From: Brevibacillus antibioticus
GTDB taxonomy: Bacteria; Bacillota; Bacilli; Brevibacillales; Brevibacillaceae
Direction: 5' to 3'
Length of the DNA: 64,000 nt
Assembly: GCF_005217615.1 (NCBI RefSeq)
Contig: NZ_SZNK01000001.1
Coordinates: forward strand, 1,135,501-1,199,500
This document shows positions 40,188 to 49,625 of the stretch, in pieces. The number at the start of each line of letters is the position of its first letter. Within the stretch, counting starts at the first letter, position 1. The notes below the pieces were generated by a model. The model saw only the letters and a program-made list of their open reading frames with translations. It had not been told where the DNA came from and made no database searches. Position numbers and translations under genes: made by a program.

Positions 40188-41000
40188 ATGTCGAATCAAC
40201 AATTTAGCGATTTTTTAAATAGGCCGCCGTTTGGGAACACAGCGGTAACTAGTAAGGAATCCCAGCCACAATCACCAACTGATGATCAGGAGCAGCCATC
40301 GGAAGCACCTGCACAGGAAGATCCGAAGAAAAAACTGCTGGATTCCATTACGCAACTGGGCCAGACAAACGTCCCACAGCTCGAAAGCAATATTTATTGT
40401 ATGACCATCATCGGACAAGTAGAAGGGCATATTCAGTTGCCCCCACAAAATAAGACGACGAAATACGAGCACCTCATCCCTCAATTGGTTGCAGCAGAAC
40501 AAAACAGTAAAATAGAGGGCGTACTCGTTATTTTGAATACGGTTGGTGGGGACGTGGAAGCGGGCTTGGCAATTGCGGAAATGGTTTCATCCTTGTCCAA
40601 ACCGGTAGTCACACTCGTACTCGGCGGTGGTCATAGTATCGGTGTGCCAATTGCTGTAGCCGGTTCGTACTCGTTTATTGCAGAAACAGCCACGATGACG
40701 ATTCACCCGATCCGTTTGACGGGTCTTGTGATTGGTGTGCCCCAAACGTTTGAGTACTTGGACAAAATGCAGGATCGGGTAGTTAGCTTTATTTCCCGTC
40801 ACTCCAAAGTTTCAGAAGAAAAGTTCCGTGAGCTTATGACCCGAACTGGTGAATTGACACGAGACATAGGAACCAATGTGATTGGCGTGGATGCGGTGAA
40901 ATATGGATTAATTGATGAAGTCGGTGGTCTTGGTAGCGCGCTGAAAAAACTGAACGAACTGATCAAAGCGCAAAAAGGCGAGGAGAGTGTACTCCAATGA
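40188..41000 (+). CDS. tepA: TepA, ClpP-like translocation-enhancing protease
   Basis: A 270-residue ClpP-fold protein. The N-terminal 65 residues are hydrophilic and Gln/Pro/Glu-rich. The serine nucleophile lies in [16 protein letters not shown] (about 162-177) and the histidine in [12 protein letters not shown] (about 186-197). B. subtilis TepA (YmfB) has been linked to protein export and spore development. Start ATG 40188 follows GGGAGGATC. It overlaps the next gene by 4 bases. Confidence 0.92.
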   Translation: MSNQQFSDFLNRPPFGNTAVTSKESQPQSPTDDQEQPSEAPAQEDPKKKLLDSITQLGQTNVPQLESNIYCMTIIGQVEGHIQLPPQNKTTKYEHLIPQLVAAEQNSKIEGVLVILNTVGGDVEAGLAIAEMVSSLSKPVVTLVLGGGHSIGVPIAVAGSYSFIAETATMTIHPIRLTGLVIGVPQTFEYLDKMQDRVVSFISRHSKVSEEKFRELMTRTGELTRDIGTNVIGVDAVKYGLIDEVGGLGSALKKLNELIKAQKGEESVLQ

Positions 41001-41227
41001 TCTTATACTCCATCATTCCGATGGAAACGGTTTTTGAGAACATGGAGCAAGTCGAGAAACAAGAGCTGAAAGAGATAGCGGTGGGTCATGCCACGATGCT
41101 CATTGAGCAAACCGGACCGTTTGAAGGAAAAATCGTTAGGCTGATTAGTCCAGATCCACAAGATTACCTGAAGGAGCAGTACGCGCCCGGACAAAAAATT
41201 CAGTTTCAACCTGAATGGCTCGCCTAA
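40997..41227 (+). CDS. ylzJ: YlzJ-like family protein
   Basis: A 76-residue protein whose ATG overlaps the tepA stop (ATGA). It has the YlzJ pattern: [20 protein letters not shown] at the start and [20 protein letters not shown] in the second half. Function is unknown. The tepA-ylzJ-spoIIIE order is conserved in spore formers. Confidence 0.9.
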   Translation: MILYSIIPMETVFENMEQVEKQELKEIAVGHATMLIEQTGPFEGKIVRLISPDPQDYLKEQYAPGQKIQFQPEWLA

Positions 41228-41278
41228 GAAGTCCTGTATTTCTATGAATTTCCTGTGTTATACTAGTGATGTACGAAC

Positions 41279-41309
41279 AGCAGCCGAACACGCGACGGCT
41301 GCCTTTTTT
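41279..41309 (+). terminator. Terminator after ylzJ
   Basis: GCAGCCG (41280-41286), loop, CGGCTGC (41296-41302), then CTTTTTT. The remaining 110 bases up to spoIIIE show no convincing promoter pair. Confidence 0.85.
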
Positions 41310-41422
41310 AACGAATAGGAATTTATAAAATAAATTCCGGAGCGCATGGAAACTTTCCGCCAAAATGCGGTCGCTCTACGTTCGGTACATAACGAGTATA
41401 ATGACGAGGAGGAGGCGTGCCA

Positions 41423-43795
41423 TTGAGTAGGAGAAAAAAAGAGCGTTCACAAGCGGCATTGGCCTCAGTTGTCAAAATAGAACTGCTGGGACTTCTCATC
41501 ATCGTGCTGTCCTTGATCGGGCTATTGGAGAGTGGATGGCTGGGCAAAAATGTATTGGCATTTCTATTTCGGTTTATTGCGGGCTCATGGGATTTCATCA
41601 TTCCTGTTCTGCTAATCGGTATGGCCATACATATGATGTTTACAAGAAAATCACCGAAGCTTTCTTACCGCGTCTTAGGGATAGCGCTTATTGGTGTGGC
41701 GATTTTGACCTGGGATCACATGATTTTGTACAAACAAATTACCGCAGATGGAAAATTTGCAGAGCAAAGCATTATTAAGGTTACATGGGACAGAATTTGG
41801 CTCGATCATGGTCAGAAAGTGTCCACCACTGGGGTAGGCGGGGGAATGATTGGTGCCCTGTTTTTTGCGGTGACAAATGGTCTTGTTGGAACCATTGGTA
41901 CCGGACTCGTGATTGTTTTCCTTTTCCTCGTGGGACTGATGTTTCTGTTCAATCTTTCCTATGTAAACATTCTGATGTTTGCCAAGGACAAGCTCGCTTT
42001 GTTTTACGGAAAGGCGAAGAATACAGTGAAGGACTCTGTACAGCTTTTGCAGGAAGAGAGCGAGAAGCGAAAGAAAGAAGCAAAGGAAGCCGAAGAGGCT
42101 CGTAAGCCAAAGCAATCGGAGGCAGAGAACGAGGCGATTGCTGTTACGGCGTTGAAAGAGCAAAAATCTCATCCACAGCCTGCTCGTCAAGAGGAGGAAG
42201 CCCAGCAACTGAACGCCCCGTTAATTCGTGATTTTACGGATCGCATTGCATTGGAAGAAGATGAGGAACCGATTGGTCCTGGTCATCAAGCGAGAGCTGC
42301 ACAACCGAAAACGAATCAGGAAATTACGTTTGCGCTCGAAGGAGAAGGAGAAATCTTCGGTACAATCGATACCGGAGAAGAACAGAACACCATACCGTAT
42401 GAGCTGCCGAATTTGCAAATGCTTGCAAGGCCCAAAGCGAGTTCAACAGGTAAAGACGTCGATCATACTTCAAATGCGGCAAAATTAGTGCAGACACTAA
42501 AGAGCTTTGGCGTCAATGCAACTGTTTCCGAAGTACATCGAGGACCGGCTGTTACACGGTACGAAGTTCAGCCTGCTACAGGGGTAAAAGTAAGCAGGAT
42601 TGTCAGCTTGACGGATGACCTTGCGCTGGCCTTGGCAGCAAAAGATATCCGCATTGAGGCACCGATCCCAGGAAAATCAGCCATCGGTATCGAGGTTCCG
42701 AACTCGGAGGTAGCGGTCGTATCACTACGAGAAGTGTTGGAAGCACCCGAGTATCAAGATGCACCAGGGAAGCTTACCGTCGCTCTTGGCCGAGATATTT
42801 CCGGAGAGCCGATCGTAGCAGATTTGACCAAGATGCCCCATTTGCTCGTAGCGGGTGCGACGGGAAGCGGTAAATCAGTATGCATTAATGGATTGATCAT
42901 GAGTATTTTGTTCAAGGCCAAACCAGAAGAAGTTAAGCTGATGATGGTTGACCCGAAAATGGTGGAACTGAATGTGTACAACGGAATTCCGCATTTGTTG
43001 GCTCCAGTTGTTACTGACCCGAGAAGGGCTTCTGTTGCATTGAAAAAAGTCGTGGCCGAGATGGAGCGACGTTATAATTTGTTTGCCAAAACAGGGAGCC
43101 GCAATATTGAAATGTACAATGCACAAGTGGAAGGCACGCCGCTTCCCTATATTGTCGTCATCGTCGATGAGCTTGCGGACTTGATGATGGTAGCTCCGGG
43201 AGAAGTGGAGGATGCGATTTGTCGACTCGCGCAAATGGCTCGTGCTTCGGGGATTCATCTGATCATCGCGACGCAACGTCCTTCCGTAGATGTCATTACG
43301 GGTGTGATCAAGGCAAATATCCCATCCCGCATTGCCTTTGGCGTGTCTTCGATGGCTGACTCTAGAACGATTCTCGACATGGGAGGAGCAGAAAAGCTTC
43401 TCGGTAGAGGAGATATGCTTTCGCTGCCGATGGGGGCATCCAAGCCGACCCGTGTCCAAGGTGCCTTTGTATCTGACAAGGAAGTAGAAGAGGTCGTTCG
43501 TTTTGTAAAAGAACAGCAAGAGGTTCGCTACAATGAAGAAATGATCCCGGGTGACGTGCAGGAGGAACAGCAGCCAGTCGTGGATGATGAGCTGTACGAT
43601 CAAGCCGTCCAAATCGTTTCAGAAGCCCAAACGGCATCGGCATCCTTGTTGCAGCGTCGTCTCCGTGTCGGTTATACGCGAGCGGCACGATTGATTGATA
43701 TGATGGAAGCTCAAGGTGTAGTCGGTCCTTATGAGGGAAGCAAGCCTCGAGAGGTTCGTCTTCCACGGCCGTCCATAGAAAGCAATATTTCATAG
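41423..43795 (+). CDS. spoIIIE: DNA translocase SpoIIIE/FtsK
   Basis: A 790-residue FtsK/SpoIIIE translocase. Four membrane segments lie within about residues 15-185, followed by a charged, Glu/Lys/Gln-rich linker (about 190-330). The motor has Walker A GATGSGKSVCINGL (about 478-491) and Walker B VVIVDELADLMM (about 574-585). The winged-helix gamma domain (about 720-780) reads the polar DNA sequence. It pumps the chromosome into the forespore and clears trapped DNA at septa. TTG 41423 is preferred over GTG 41417 because GGAGG is 7 bases upstream; both are possible. Confidence 0.95.
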   Translation: MSRRKKERSQAALASVVKIELLGLLIIVLSLIGLLESGWLGKNVLAFLFRFIAGSWDFIIPVLLIGMAIHMMFTRKSPKLSYRVLGIALIGVAILTWDHMILYKQITADGKFAEQSIIKVTWDRIWLDHGQKVSTTGVGGGMIGALFFAVTNGLVGTIGTGLVIVFLFLVGLMFLFNLSYVNILMFAKDKLALFYGKAKNTVKDSVQLLQEESEKRKKEAKEAEEARKPKQSEAENEAIAVTALKEQKSHPQPARQEEEAQQLNAPLIRDFTDRIALEEDEEPIGPGHQARAAQPKTNQEITFALEGEGEIFGTIDTGEEQNTIPYELPNLQMLARPKASSTGKDVDHTSNAAKLVQTLKSFGVNATVSEVHRGPAVTRYEVQPATGVKVSRIVSLTDDLALALAAKDIRIEAPIPGKSAIGIEVPNSEVAVVSLREVLEAPEYQDAPGKLTVALGRDISGEPIVADLTKMPHLLVAGATGSGKSVCINGLIMSILFKAKPEEVKLMMVDPKMVELNVYNGIPHLLAPVVTDPRRASVALKKVVAEMERRYNLFAKTGSRNIEMYNAQVEGTPLPYIVVIVDELADLMMVAPGEVEDAICRLAQMARASGIHLIIATQRPSVDVITGVIKANIPSRIAFGVSSMADSRTILDMGGAEKLLGRGDMLSLPMGASKPTRVQGAFVSDKEVEEVVRFVKEQQEVRYNEEMIPGDVQEEQQPVVDDELYDQAVQIVSEAQTASASLLQRRLRVGYTRAARLIDMMEAQGVVGPYEGSKPREVRLPRPSIESNIS

Positions 43796-43836
43796 AAAAA
43801 GTCCCTGTCACGATTTGTAACAACAGGGACTTTTTT
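43796..43836 (+). terminator. Terminator after spoIIIE
   Basis: AAAAAGTCCCTGT (43796-43808) pairs perfectly over 13 bp with ACAGGGACTTTTT (43823-43835). It is nearly symmetrical, with an A-run on the 5' side, so it could work in both directions. Confidence 0.93.
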
Positions 43837-43905
43837 CCTAATTTAGCAGGAAAATCCCTGTCGAAATTAATCATTTTGCATTATTATTCATAAATATTTG
43901 GCTTG

Positions 43906-43925
43906 CATGATACTCGCCCCTCATG
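43906..43925. promoter_or_regulatory. Inverted repeat upstream of the GntR gene, possible operator
   Basis: CATGA (43906-43910), 10 bases, TCATG (43921-43925). The centre-to-centre distance of 15 bases is not unusual for a dimeric regulator. It lies 107 bases before the GntR start. No clear promoter hexamers were placed, so this is tentative. Confidence 0.25.
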
Positions 43926-44032
43926 TAAAATTTCTAAGAGATTGACGGAAATTGTTGTTATTAAGTCTCAACGAATCAGAGGTCTGACGTCCTACCTGTT
44001 GGGTGGCTTGCGGACAGCAGGAGTGAATGATG

Positions 44033-44758
44033 ATGAGCATCAAAGGGAATGTTCGATCACTGTTTCTCTTGGTAATGGACAAGATCAAGAGTGATATCGA
44101 AACCGGACTTCTTCGTCCTGGTGAGCGCCTCCCTTCTGAAGCCGAACTATCTAAACAGCTTGGTGTAAGCAGGGCGACGCTTCGCGAGGCACTCCGACTT
44201 CTTGAGGAAGAGAAGATTGTCATTCGTAGACACGGTGTAGGTACCTTTATTAATTCTAAGCCTGTTTTTTCAGGCGGGATTGGGGAACTCTTTAGTGTGA
44301 CGGATGCAATTGAGCGTCAAGGATATACGGCAGGAACCTTGATCCTGAAAACATCCTTTGGCGAATCCGCAGAAGAAGAGAGGAAGCGGCTGGCCTTAAA
44401 TCCGGGTGAAGGCGTTCTCATAGTAGAGCGAATTCGAACGGCTGACGGTGAGCCTGTGGTTTATTGTGTAGACCGCATTCCTGCATATCTGGTGCCCGGG
44501 GGCTATGCGGCAAGTGGAGAGTCTATCTTCAAATGGCTGGAGAGCGTAACAGGGGTAAGGATCGCATACGCAGTAGCAGATATTGAACCCATGGGCTACA
44601 ATGAAAAGGTTTCCAACCTGCTGCATTGCGATAAATCTGCTCCCATGCTCTTGCTCAAACAGATTCATTACGACGAAAGTGAAAAGCCAGTACTATACTC
44701 CCATAATTACTTCAGGGCTGACAAAATTCACTTTCATGTCGTACGGAGACGGTTGTAA
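44033..44758 (+). CDS. GntR-family regulator, HutC subfamily (YmfC-like)
   Basis: A 241-residue repressor. The N-terminal winged helix-turn-helix (about 15-75) includes LRPGERLPSEAELSKQLGVS and RATLREALRLLEEE. The C-terminal UTRA ligand domain (about 90-235) identifies the HutC branch. Three ATG codons occur in a row (44027, 44030, 44033); AGGAG at 44019-44023 best suits the second or third. It follows spoIIIE as ymfC does in B. subtilis and precedes a nucleoside-type ABC transporter, which it may control; the ligand is unknown. Confidence 0.9.
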   Translation: MSIKGNVRSLFLLVMDKIKSDIETGLLRPGERLPSEAELSKQLGVSRATLREALRLLEEEKIVIRRHGVGTFINSKPVFSGGIGELFSVTDAIERQGYTAGTLILKTSFGESAEEERKRLALNPGEGVLIVERIRTADGEPVVYCVDRIPAYLVPGGYAASGESIFKWLESVTGVRIAYAVADIEPMGYNEKVSNLLHCDKSAPMLLLKQIHYDESEKPVLYSHNYFRADKIHFHVVRRRL

Positions 44759-44815
44759 CTGTGGGGGCAACCTCACTCAACAATTTCATCAACTAAAAAC
44801 AGGGGGTAATTTCAG

Positions 44816-45862
44816 ATGAAGAAAGTTCTATCCGTGCTTTCTGTGGCAACACTCAGCCTGTCGCTCGTTCTCGCTGGGTGCGGAAGCAAACCAGAAGCAC
44901 AGCCTCAAGGCCAAACTGGTAGCAGTGGAGGCGCTCCAGCCGCTAAAGCTATCAAAGTAGGTATGGTTACAGACGTTGGCGGTGTAAACGACAACTCCTT
45001 TAACCAGAGTGCTTGGGAAGGGCTGCAAAAACTCCAAACCGATATGAATCTCCCGAAAGAAAACGTAAAGTATCTGCAATCAAAATCAGATGCTGACTAT
45101 GTACCAAACCTGACTCAATTTGTAAAAGACGGTTGGGATCTGACTTGGGGTATCGGCTTCCTGATGGGTGACCACCTGAAAAAAGTAGCAGATGAAAACA
45201 AAAATGCAAAATTGGCGATCATCGACGCTGAAGTAGATGCTCCAAACGTAACATCTGTTCTCTTTAAAGAGCATGAAGGCTCCTTCCTTGCTGGGGTAGT
45301 TGCAGCAAAGATGACCAAAACGAAGAAGGTTGGATTCGTGGGTGGCGTTGACATCCCGGTAATCAAACGTTTTGATCTTGGTTTCGAAGCGGGCGTAAAA
45401 GCTGTAGATCCAAGCATTCAAGTAGTGAAAGTTTACACGGGTGCTTTTGACAAACCAGACATGGGTAAATCTACTGCTTCCTCCATGTACGGTCAAGGTG
45501 TGGACATCATCTTCCACGCTTCCGGCGGTACAGGCGACGGTGTATTCAACGAAGCAAAAGATCGTAAAGCTAAAGGCGAGAACGTATGGGTAATCGGTGT
45601 TGACAAAGACCAATCCCTGACTTTCGGCGACGAAGTCACGTTGACTTCCATGGTAAAACGTGTTGACGAAGCAGTTATTCGTGTATCGAAAGACCTGTCT
45701 GAGGATAAATTCAAAGGCGGAGTACAATGGCTCGGACTGGCTGAAAACGGTGTAGGTCTGGCGGACACTTCCACGAAGAACGTTCCTGAAGACGTACTGA
45801 AGCTCGTTGAAGAATACAAGCAAAAAATCGTTAAAGGCGAAATCACAGTTCCTGATAAGTAA
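44816..45862 (+). CDS. BMP-family lipoprotein, nucleoside ABC transporter binding protein
   Basis: A 348-residue lipoprotein with signal peptide and lipobox LAGC (lipidated Cys22), then a Gly/Ser/Pro-rich tether. The Med/PnrA-type periplasmic-binding fold follows: KVGMVTDVGGVNDNSFNQSA (about 47-66), with the ligand-site stretch SGGTGDGVFNEA at about 235-246. Family members such as PnrA and NupN bind purine nucleosides. AGGGGGT precedes ATG 44816. It is the first of four transporter genes. Confidence 0.94.
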   Translation: MKKVLSVLSVATLSLSLVLAGCGSKPEAQPQGQTGSSGGAPAAKAIKVGMVTDVGGVNDNSFNQSAWEGLQKLQTDMNLPKENVKYLQSKSDADYVPNLTQFVKDGWDLTWGIGFLMGDHLKKVADENKNAKLAIIDAEVDAPNVTSVLFKEHEGSFLAGVVAAKMTKTKKVGFVGGVDIPVIKRFDLGFEAGVKAVDPSIQVVKVYTGAFDKPDMGKSTASSMYGQGVDIIFHASGGTGDGVFNEAKDRKAKGENVWVIGVDKDQSLTFGDEVTLTSMVKRVDEAVIRVSKDLSEDKFKGGVQWLGLAENGVGLADTSTKNVPEDVLKLVEEYKQKIVKGEITVPDK

Positions 45863-45955
45863 AAACGAAGGAAGCTGCAAATGGACAAGGCTGGTTTGAG
45901 CTACTGGCCTTGTCCTTTACCTTCACACTAGACCCGAAAAATGGGGTGAGCATGC

Positions 45956-47497
45956 ATGAACTCGGTAAAAAAAGTGGTTGAAATGAGAGGGATCACAAAA
46001 CGGTTCCCAGGCATTGTTGCGAATGACAGTATTACACTGTCTGTAGGTAAAGGTGAAATTCATGCGCTACTCGGAGAGAATGGCGCGGGCAAGTCAACAC
46101 TCATGAATATCTTGTTTGGTCTATATCAGCCGGATGAAGGCGAAATTCTGATTAACGAGAAAGTTGTACAGATCACAAGTCCAAAGATTGCAAACGAACT
46201 TGGTATCGGAATGGTTCACCAACATTTTATGCTCGTAGAAACATTTACAGTCACGGAAAACATTGTGCTAGGAAATGAACCGAAAAACGGGTTGAAGATA
46301 GATATTCAAAGCGCTGAGAAAGCGGTAGAAAAACTGTCGAATCAATACGGGCTCAAAGTTGATCCGAGAGCAAAAATTCAGGATATCTCAGTAGGGATGC
46401 AGCAGCGTGTAGAGATTTTGAAAACGCTTTATCGCGGTGCCGACATCTTGATTTTTGATGAGCCTACGGCTGTATTGACGCCGCAGGAAATCCATGAACT
46501 TATCGAGATCATGCATAACTTGGTAAAAGAAGGTAAGACGATTATCCTGATCACACACAAGCTGAAAGAAATTATGGCTGTATGTGACGCAGTTACGATC
46601 ATTCGTCGAGGAAAAGTTATTGACTCCGTATTGGTAAAAGATACGAATCCAGACGATTTGGCTGCGAAAATGGTTGGTCGTGAAGTGAGCTTCCATGTCG
46701 ATAAAACGGAAGCAAAACCAAAAGAAACGATCTTGGCCGTAGAGCAATTGACTGCGATGGGCAATCGTGGTGTGAATGCGCTGAACAATCTTAGCTTAGA
46801 AGTTCGCTCCGGTGAAATTCTCGGAATTGCAGGAGTCGATGGAAATGGCCAAAGTGAACTGATTGAAGTATTAACTGGTTTACGTAAAGCAACAAGTGGG
46901 CGTGTCCTTCTTAATGGCAAAGAAATTACGAACCAAAGTCCGCGCAACATCTCGGAATCAGGACTGTCGCACATTCCTGAAGACAGACATAAACGAGGGT
47001 TGGTTCTTGATTTCACCATGAGTGAAAATATGGTATTGGAAACGTACTTCCATCCAACGTTTTGCAAAAACGGTTTTCTTAATTATGGCGCCATTGACAA
47101 GCATGCGGCCAAGCTCATCGAAGAATTCGACGTTCGGACTCCGAGCATTTACACGCCAGCACGAGCGCTCTCGGGGGGAAACCAACAGAAGGCAATTATT
47201 GCCCGCGAAGTGGACAAGAACCCGGATTTGCTGATTGCGGCTCAGCCTACTCGTGGCTTGGATGTAGGGGCTATCGAATTTATTCATCGCAGACTGATTG
47301 ATCAACGCGATCAAGGAAAAGCAGTTCTCTTGCTTTCCTTGGAGCTGGATGAGGTTATCAATGTGTCCGACCGGATCGCAGTTATTTATGAGGGAGCCAT
47401 TGTGGGGATTGTTGATGCAAAATCGACAACGGAGCAAGAACTCGGCTTAATGATGTCCGGCGGAAAAGTAATGCAAGGAGGGGGAAACGATGAATAG
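45956..47497 (+). CDS. ABC transporter ATPase, tandem nucleotide-binding domains (NupO-like)
   Basis: A 513-residue protein with two ABC domains, as in sugar and nucleoside importers. The first has Walker A LLGENGAGKST, signature DISVGMQQRVEIL and Walker B ILIFDEPTAVLT. The second has the usual degenerate P-loop GVDGNGQSEL, signature LSGGNQQKAIIAREV and LLIAAQPTRGLDVGA. It energises uptake with the two permeases that follow. Its end overlaps the next gene by 8 bases. Confidence 0.95.
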   Translation: MNSVKKVVEMRGITKRFPGIVANDSITLSVGKGEIHALLGENGAGKSTLMNILFGLYQPDEGEILINEKVVQITSPKIANELGIGMVHQHFMLVETFTVTENIVLGNEPKNGLKIDIQSAEKAVEKLSNQYGLKVDPRAKIQDISVGMQQRVEILKTLYRGADILIFDEPTAVLTPQEIHELIEIMHNLVKEGKTIILITHKLKEIMAVCDAVTIIRRGKVIDSVLVKDTNPDDLAAKMVGREVSFHVDKTEAKPKETILAVEQLTAMGNRGVNALNNLSLEVRSGEILGIAGVDGNGQSELIEVLTGLRKATSGRVLLNGKEITNQSPRNISESGLSHIPEDRHKRGLVLDFTMSENMVLETYFHPTFCKNGFLNYGAIDKHAAKLIEEFDVRTPSIYTPARALSGGNQQKAIIAREVDKNPDLLIAAQPTRGLDVGAIEFIHRRLIDQRDQGKAVLLLSLELDEVINVSDRIAVIYEGAIVGIVDAKSTTEQELGLMMSGGKVMQGGGNDE

Positions 47498-48563
47498 AGT
47501 TATTGCAGTCTTCACGAAAGAATCGTTTCTCGTTCCTGCCGTTGCGATCATTCTTGGTCTTTTGACCGGAGCAATCGCAATGCTGGCAGGTGGATTTAAT
47601 CCAATCGATGCCTATGTGGCTTTGATTAAAAAAGTATTTGGAAACGCGTATAACTTTGGTGAAACGATTCGCCAAATTACGCCTTTGATCTTTACAGGTT
47701 TGGCTGTAGCGTTTGCTTTCCGTACAGGTCTCTTTAACATCGGGGCAGAAGGTCAATTTATCGTAGGGATGATTGCTTCTACTGTCGTAGGTGTTTCTTT
47801 TGACCTTCCAGCTATCATTCATGCTCCGCTTGCTATCTTAGCAGGTGCTGTAGCAGGTGGTTTGTGGGGTGCCATTGCCGGTTATTTGAAAGCAGCACGT
47901 GGTGTCAATGAGGTTATTACCAGCATCATGTTGAACTGGGTAGCTCTTTACTTTGCAAACTGGATCATGAATGCCTTCTTTATTCCAGCAGGCAAACAAA
48001 CATCTGAAGAAGTAAAGGATTCTGCGATCATTACTATTGGCTGGCTCGCTGAAATGTTTGACAATGCTCGTTTGCACTGGGGTACACTGATTGCCGTACT
48101 CGCAGCTATTTTCTTCTATATCATCCTTTGGAAAACAAAATCTGGTTTTGAATTGCGTTCCGTTGGCTTGAACCCGCATGCTTCTGAGTATGCTGGTATG
48201 AACGTGAATCGTAATGTTGTAAAGGCCATGTTCATTGGTGGTATGTTTGCAGGGATTGGTGGAGCTACTGAGATTTTGGGCGTTTTCCACTATCAAGCGA
48301 TTATGACGCAGCATACGGGCTATGGATTCGATGGAATCGCAGTAGCATTGATTGGCGGAAATACTCCATTCGGGGTTATCCTTGCTGCCATATTGTTTGG
48401 GGTTCTTACATTCGGTGCGAGCGGTATGCAGTTTAGTGCGGGTGTACCGTTTGAGTTGATTCGTGTCGTGATTGCTTCTGTTATTTTCTTCGTTGCCGCA
48501 CATGGCATCGTGAAAATGTTTATTAAACCGATCTTGCTGAAGAAAAAGGAAGGTGGAAACTGA
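47490..48563 (+). CDS. ABC transporter permease (NupP-like)
   Basis: A 357-residue integral membrane protein with about 8-10 hydrophobic segments and the BPD_transp_2 pattern, including TGLFNIGAEGQFIVGMIAS (about 77-95) and GFELRSVGLNPHASEYAGMN (about 218-237), the EAA-like coupling loop. It pairs with the next permease. GGAGGGGG precedes ATG 47490, and its stop overlaps the next start by one base. Confidence 0.94.
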   Translation: MNRVIAVFTKESFLVPAVAIILGLLTGAIAMLAGGFNPIDAYVALIKKVFGNAYNFGETIRQITPLIFTGLAVAFAFRTGLFNIGAEGQFIVGMIASTVVGVSFDLPAIIHAPLAILAGAVAGGLWGAIAGYLKAARGVNEVITSIMLNWVALYFANWIMNAFFIPAGKQTSEEVKDSAIITIGWLAEMFDNARLHWGTLIAVLAAIFFYIILWKTKSGFELRSVGLNPHASEYAGMNVNRNVVKAMFIGGMFAGIGGATEILGVFHYQAIMTQHTGYGFDGIAVALIGGNTPFGVILAAILFGVLTFGASGMQFSAGVPFELIRVVIASVIFFVAAHGIVKMFIKPILLKKKEGGN

Positions 48564-49522
48564 TGGATTGGGGATTAATTCTTAGCAACCTCTTTCATGA
48601 TACCATCGTGTTTTCCACTGCCTTGATTTTTGCCGCATTGGGTGGATTGTACTCCGAGCGTTCTGGTGTCGTGAACATTGCGCTAGAAGGTATGATGATT
48701 ATCGGTGCTTTTACCGGTGCCGTAATGACCTTTGCTTTCCAAGATTCACTGGGTGCCTGGGCACCGTGGGTCGGATTTATTGCGGCAGGGATTGCCGGTT
48801 CTATTTTTGCACTCCCGCATGCCGTTGCTTCGGTTACATTTAAAGCGGACCAGACCGTCAGTGGTGTGGCCCTGAACTTCTTGGCAGCTGGACTTTCCAT
48901 CTACCTGACCAAAATTATTTTTGACGGAGCAGGTCAGACACCGACATTGAACTCAGTGTTTAACAAATTCAGTATTCCTGGGTTGAGTGAAATACCGTAT
49001 ATCGGACATGCCATTTTTGAGGCGTATCCAACTAGCTTTTTGGCTTTCATTGCTGTTTTCGTGACGTGGTATGTCGTATTTAAGACACCATTCGGATTGC
49101 GCTTGCGTTCTGTTGGTGAGCATCCACGTGCTGCTGATACAGTAGGGATCAATGTGAAGAGAATGCGCTACACGGCTGTTATGATCAGTGGTATGCTGGC
49201 TGCATTGGGTGGAGCTACCATTTCTTTGACGACAACCAGTAACTTTTCCCATAACACGGTTTCTGGACAAGGGTTTATCGCGATTGCGGCCTTGATCTTT
49301 GGTAAATGGCATCCAATGGGTGCGATGGGAGCAGCATTGTTCTTTGGTGTCGCTCAAGCGATCAAGTCTTTGGTGCAAATCTTTGGATTGACCAATTACA
49401 TTCCTACTGAATTTATCTTCATGCTTCCGTACGTACTGACGATTCTCGTGATGGCTGGTCTGGTAGGACGATCCAGTGCTCCAGCGGCCCTCGGCAAACC
49501 TTACGATACGGGATCGCGTTAA
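48563..49522 (+). CDS. ABC transporter permease (NupQ-like)
   Basis: A 319-residue membrane permease of the same family: GLYSERSGVVNIALEGMMII (about 28-47) and GLRLRSVGEHPRAADTVGIN (about 178-197). About eight membrane segments. Start ATG 48563 overlaps the stop of the preceding gene, with GGAAGGTGG upstream. It completes a binding protein, double ATPase and two-permease importer, probably for nucleosides. Confidence 0.94.
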   Translation: MDWGLILSNLFHDTIVFSTALIFAALGGLYSERSGVVNIALEGMMIIGAFTGAVMTFAFQDSLGAWAPWVGFIAAGIAGSIFALPHAVASVTFKADQTVSGVALNFLAAGLSIYLTKIIFDGAGQTPTLNSVFNKFSIPGLSEIPYIGHAIFEAYPTSFLAFIAVFVTWYVVFKTPFGLRLRSVGEHPRAADTVGINVKRMRYTAVMISGMLAALGGATISLTTTSNFSHNTVSGQGFIAIAALIFGKWHPMGAMGAALFFGVAQAIKSLVQIFGLTNYIPTEFIFMLPYVLTILVMAGLVGRSSAPAALGKPYDTGSR

Positions 49523-49625
49523 TCATTCGTTGACAAAATTTAGCGTCTAGAACCTGTCACTTTCCCTGTGCAATAATTTTTGTGACTGCTTGCGGTCGGC
49601 AAATTGTTTGTGGGGAGGGAAAAAG

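Noticed and set aside
41381-41402. TATAAT at 41397 as a spoIIIE promoter
   Set aside because: No -35-like hexamer lies 16-18 bases upstream and the start point would fall within the ribosome site.
43840-43862. CodY-like box upstream of the GntR and transporter genes
   Set aside because: The segment AATTTAGCAGGAAAAT resembles the 15-base CodY consensus only at its ends; at least four central positions disagree.
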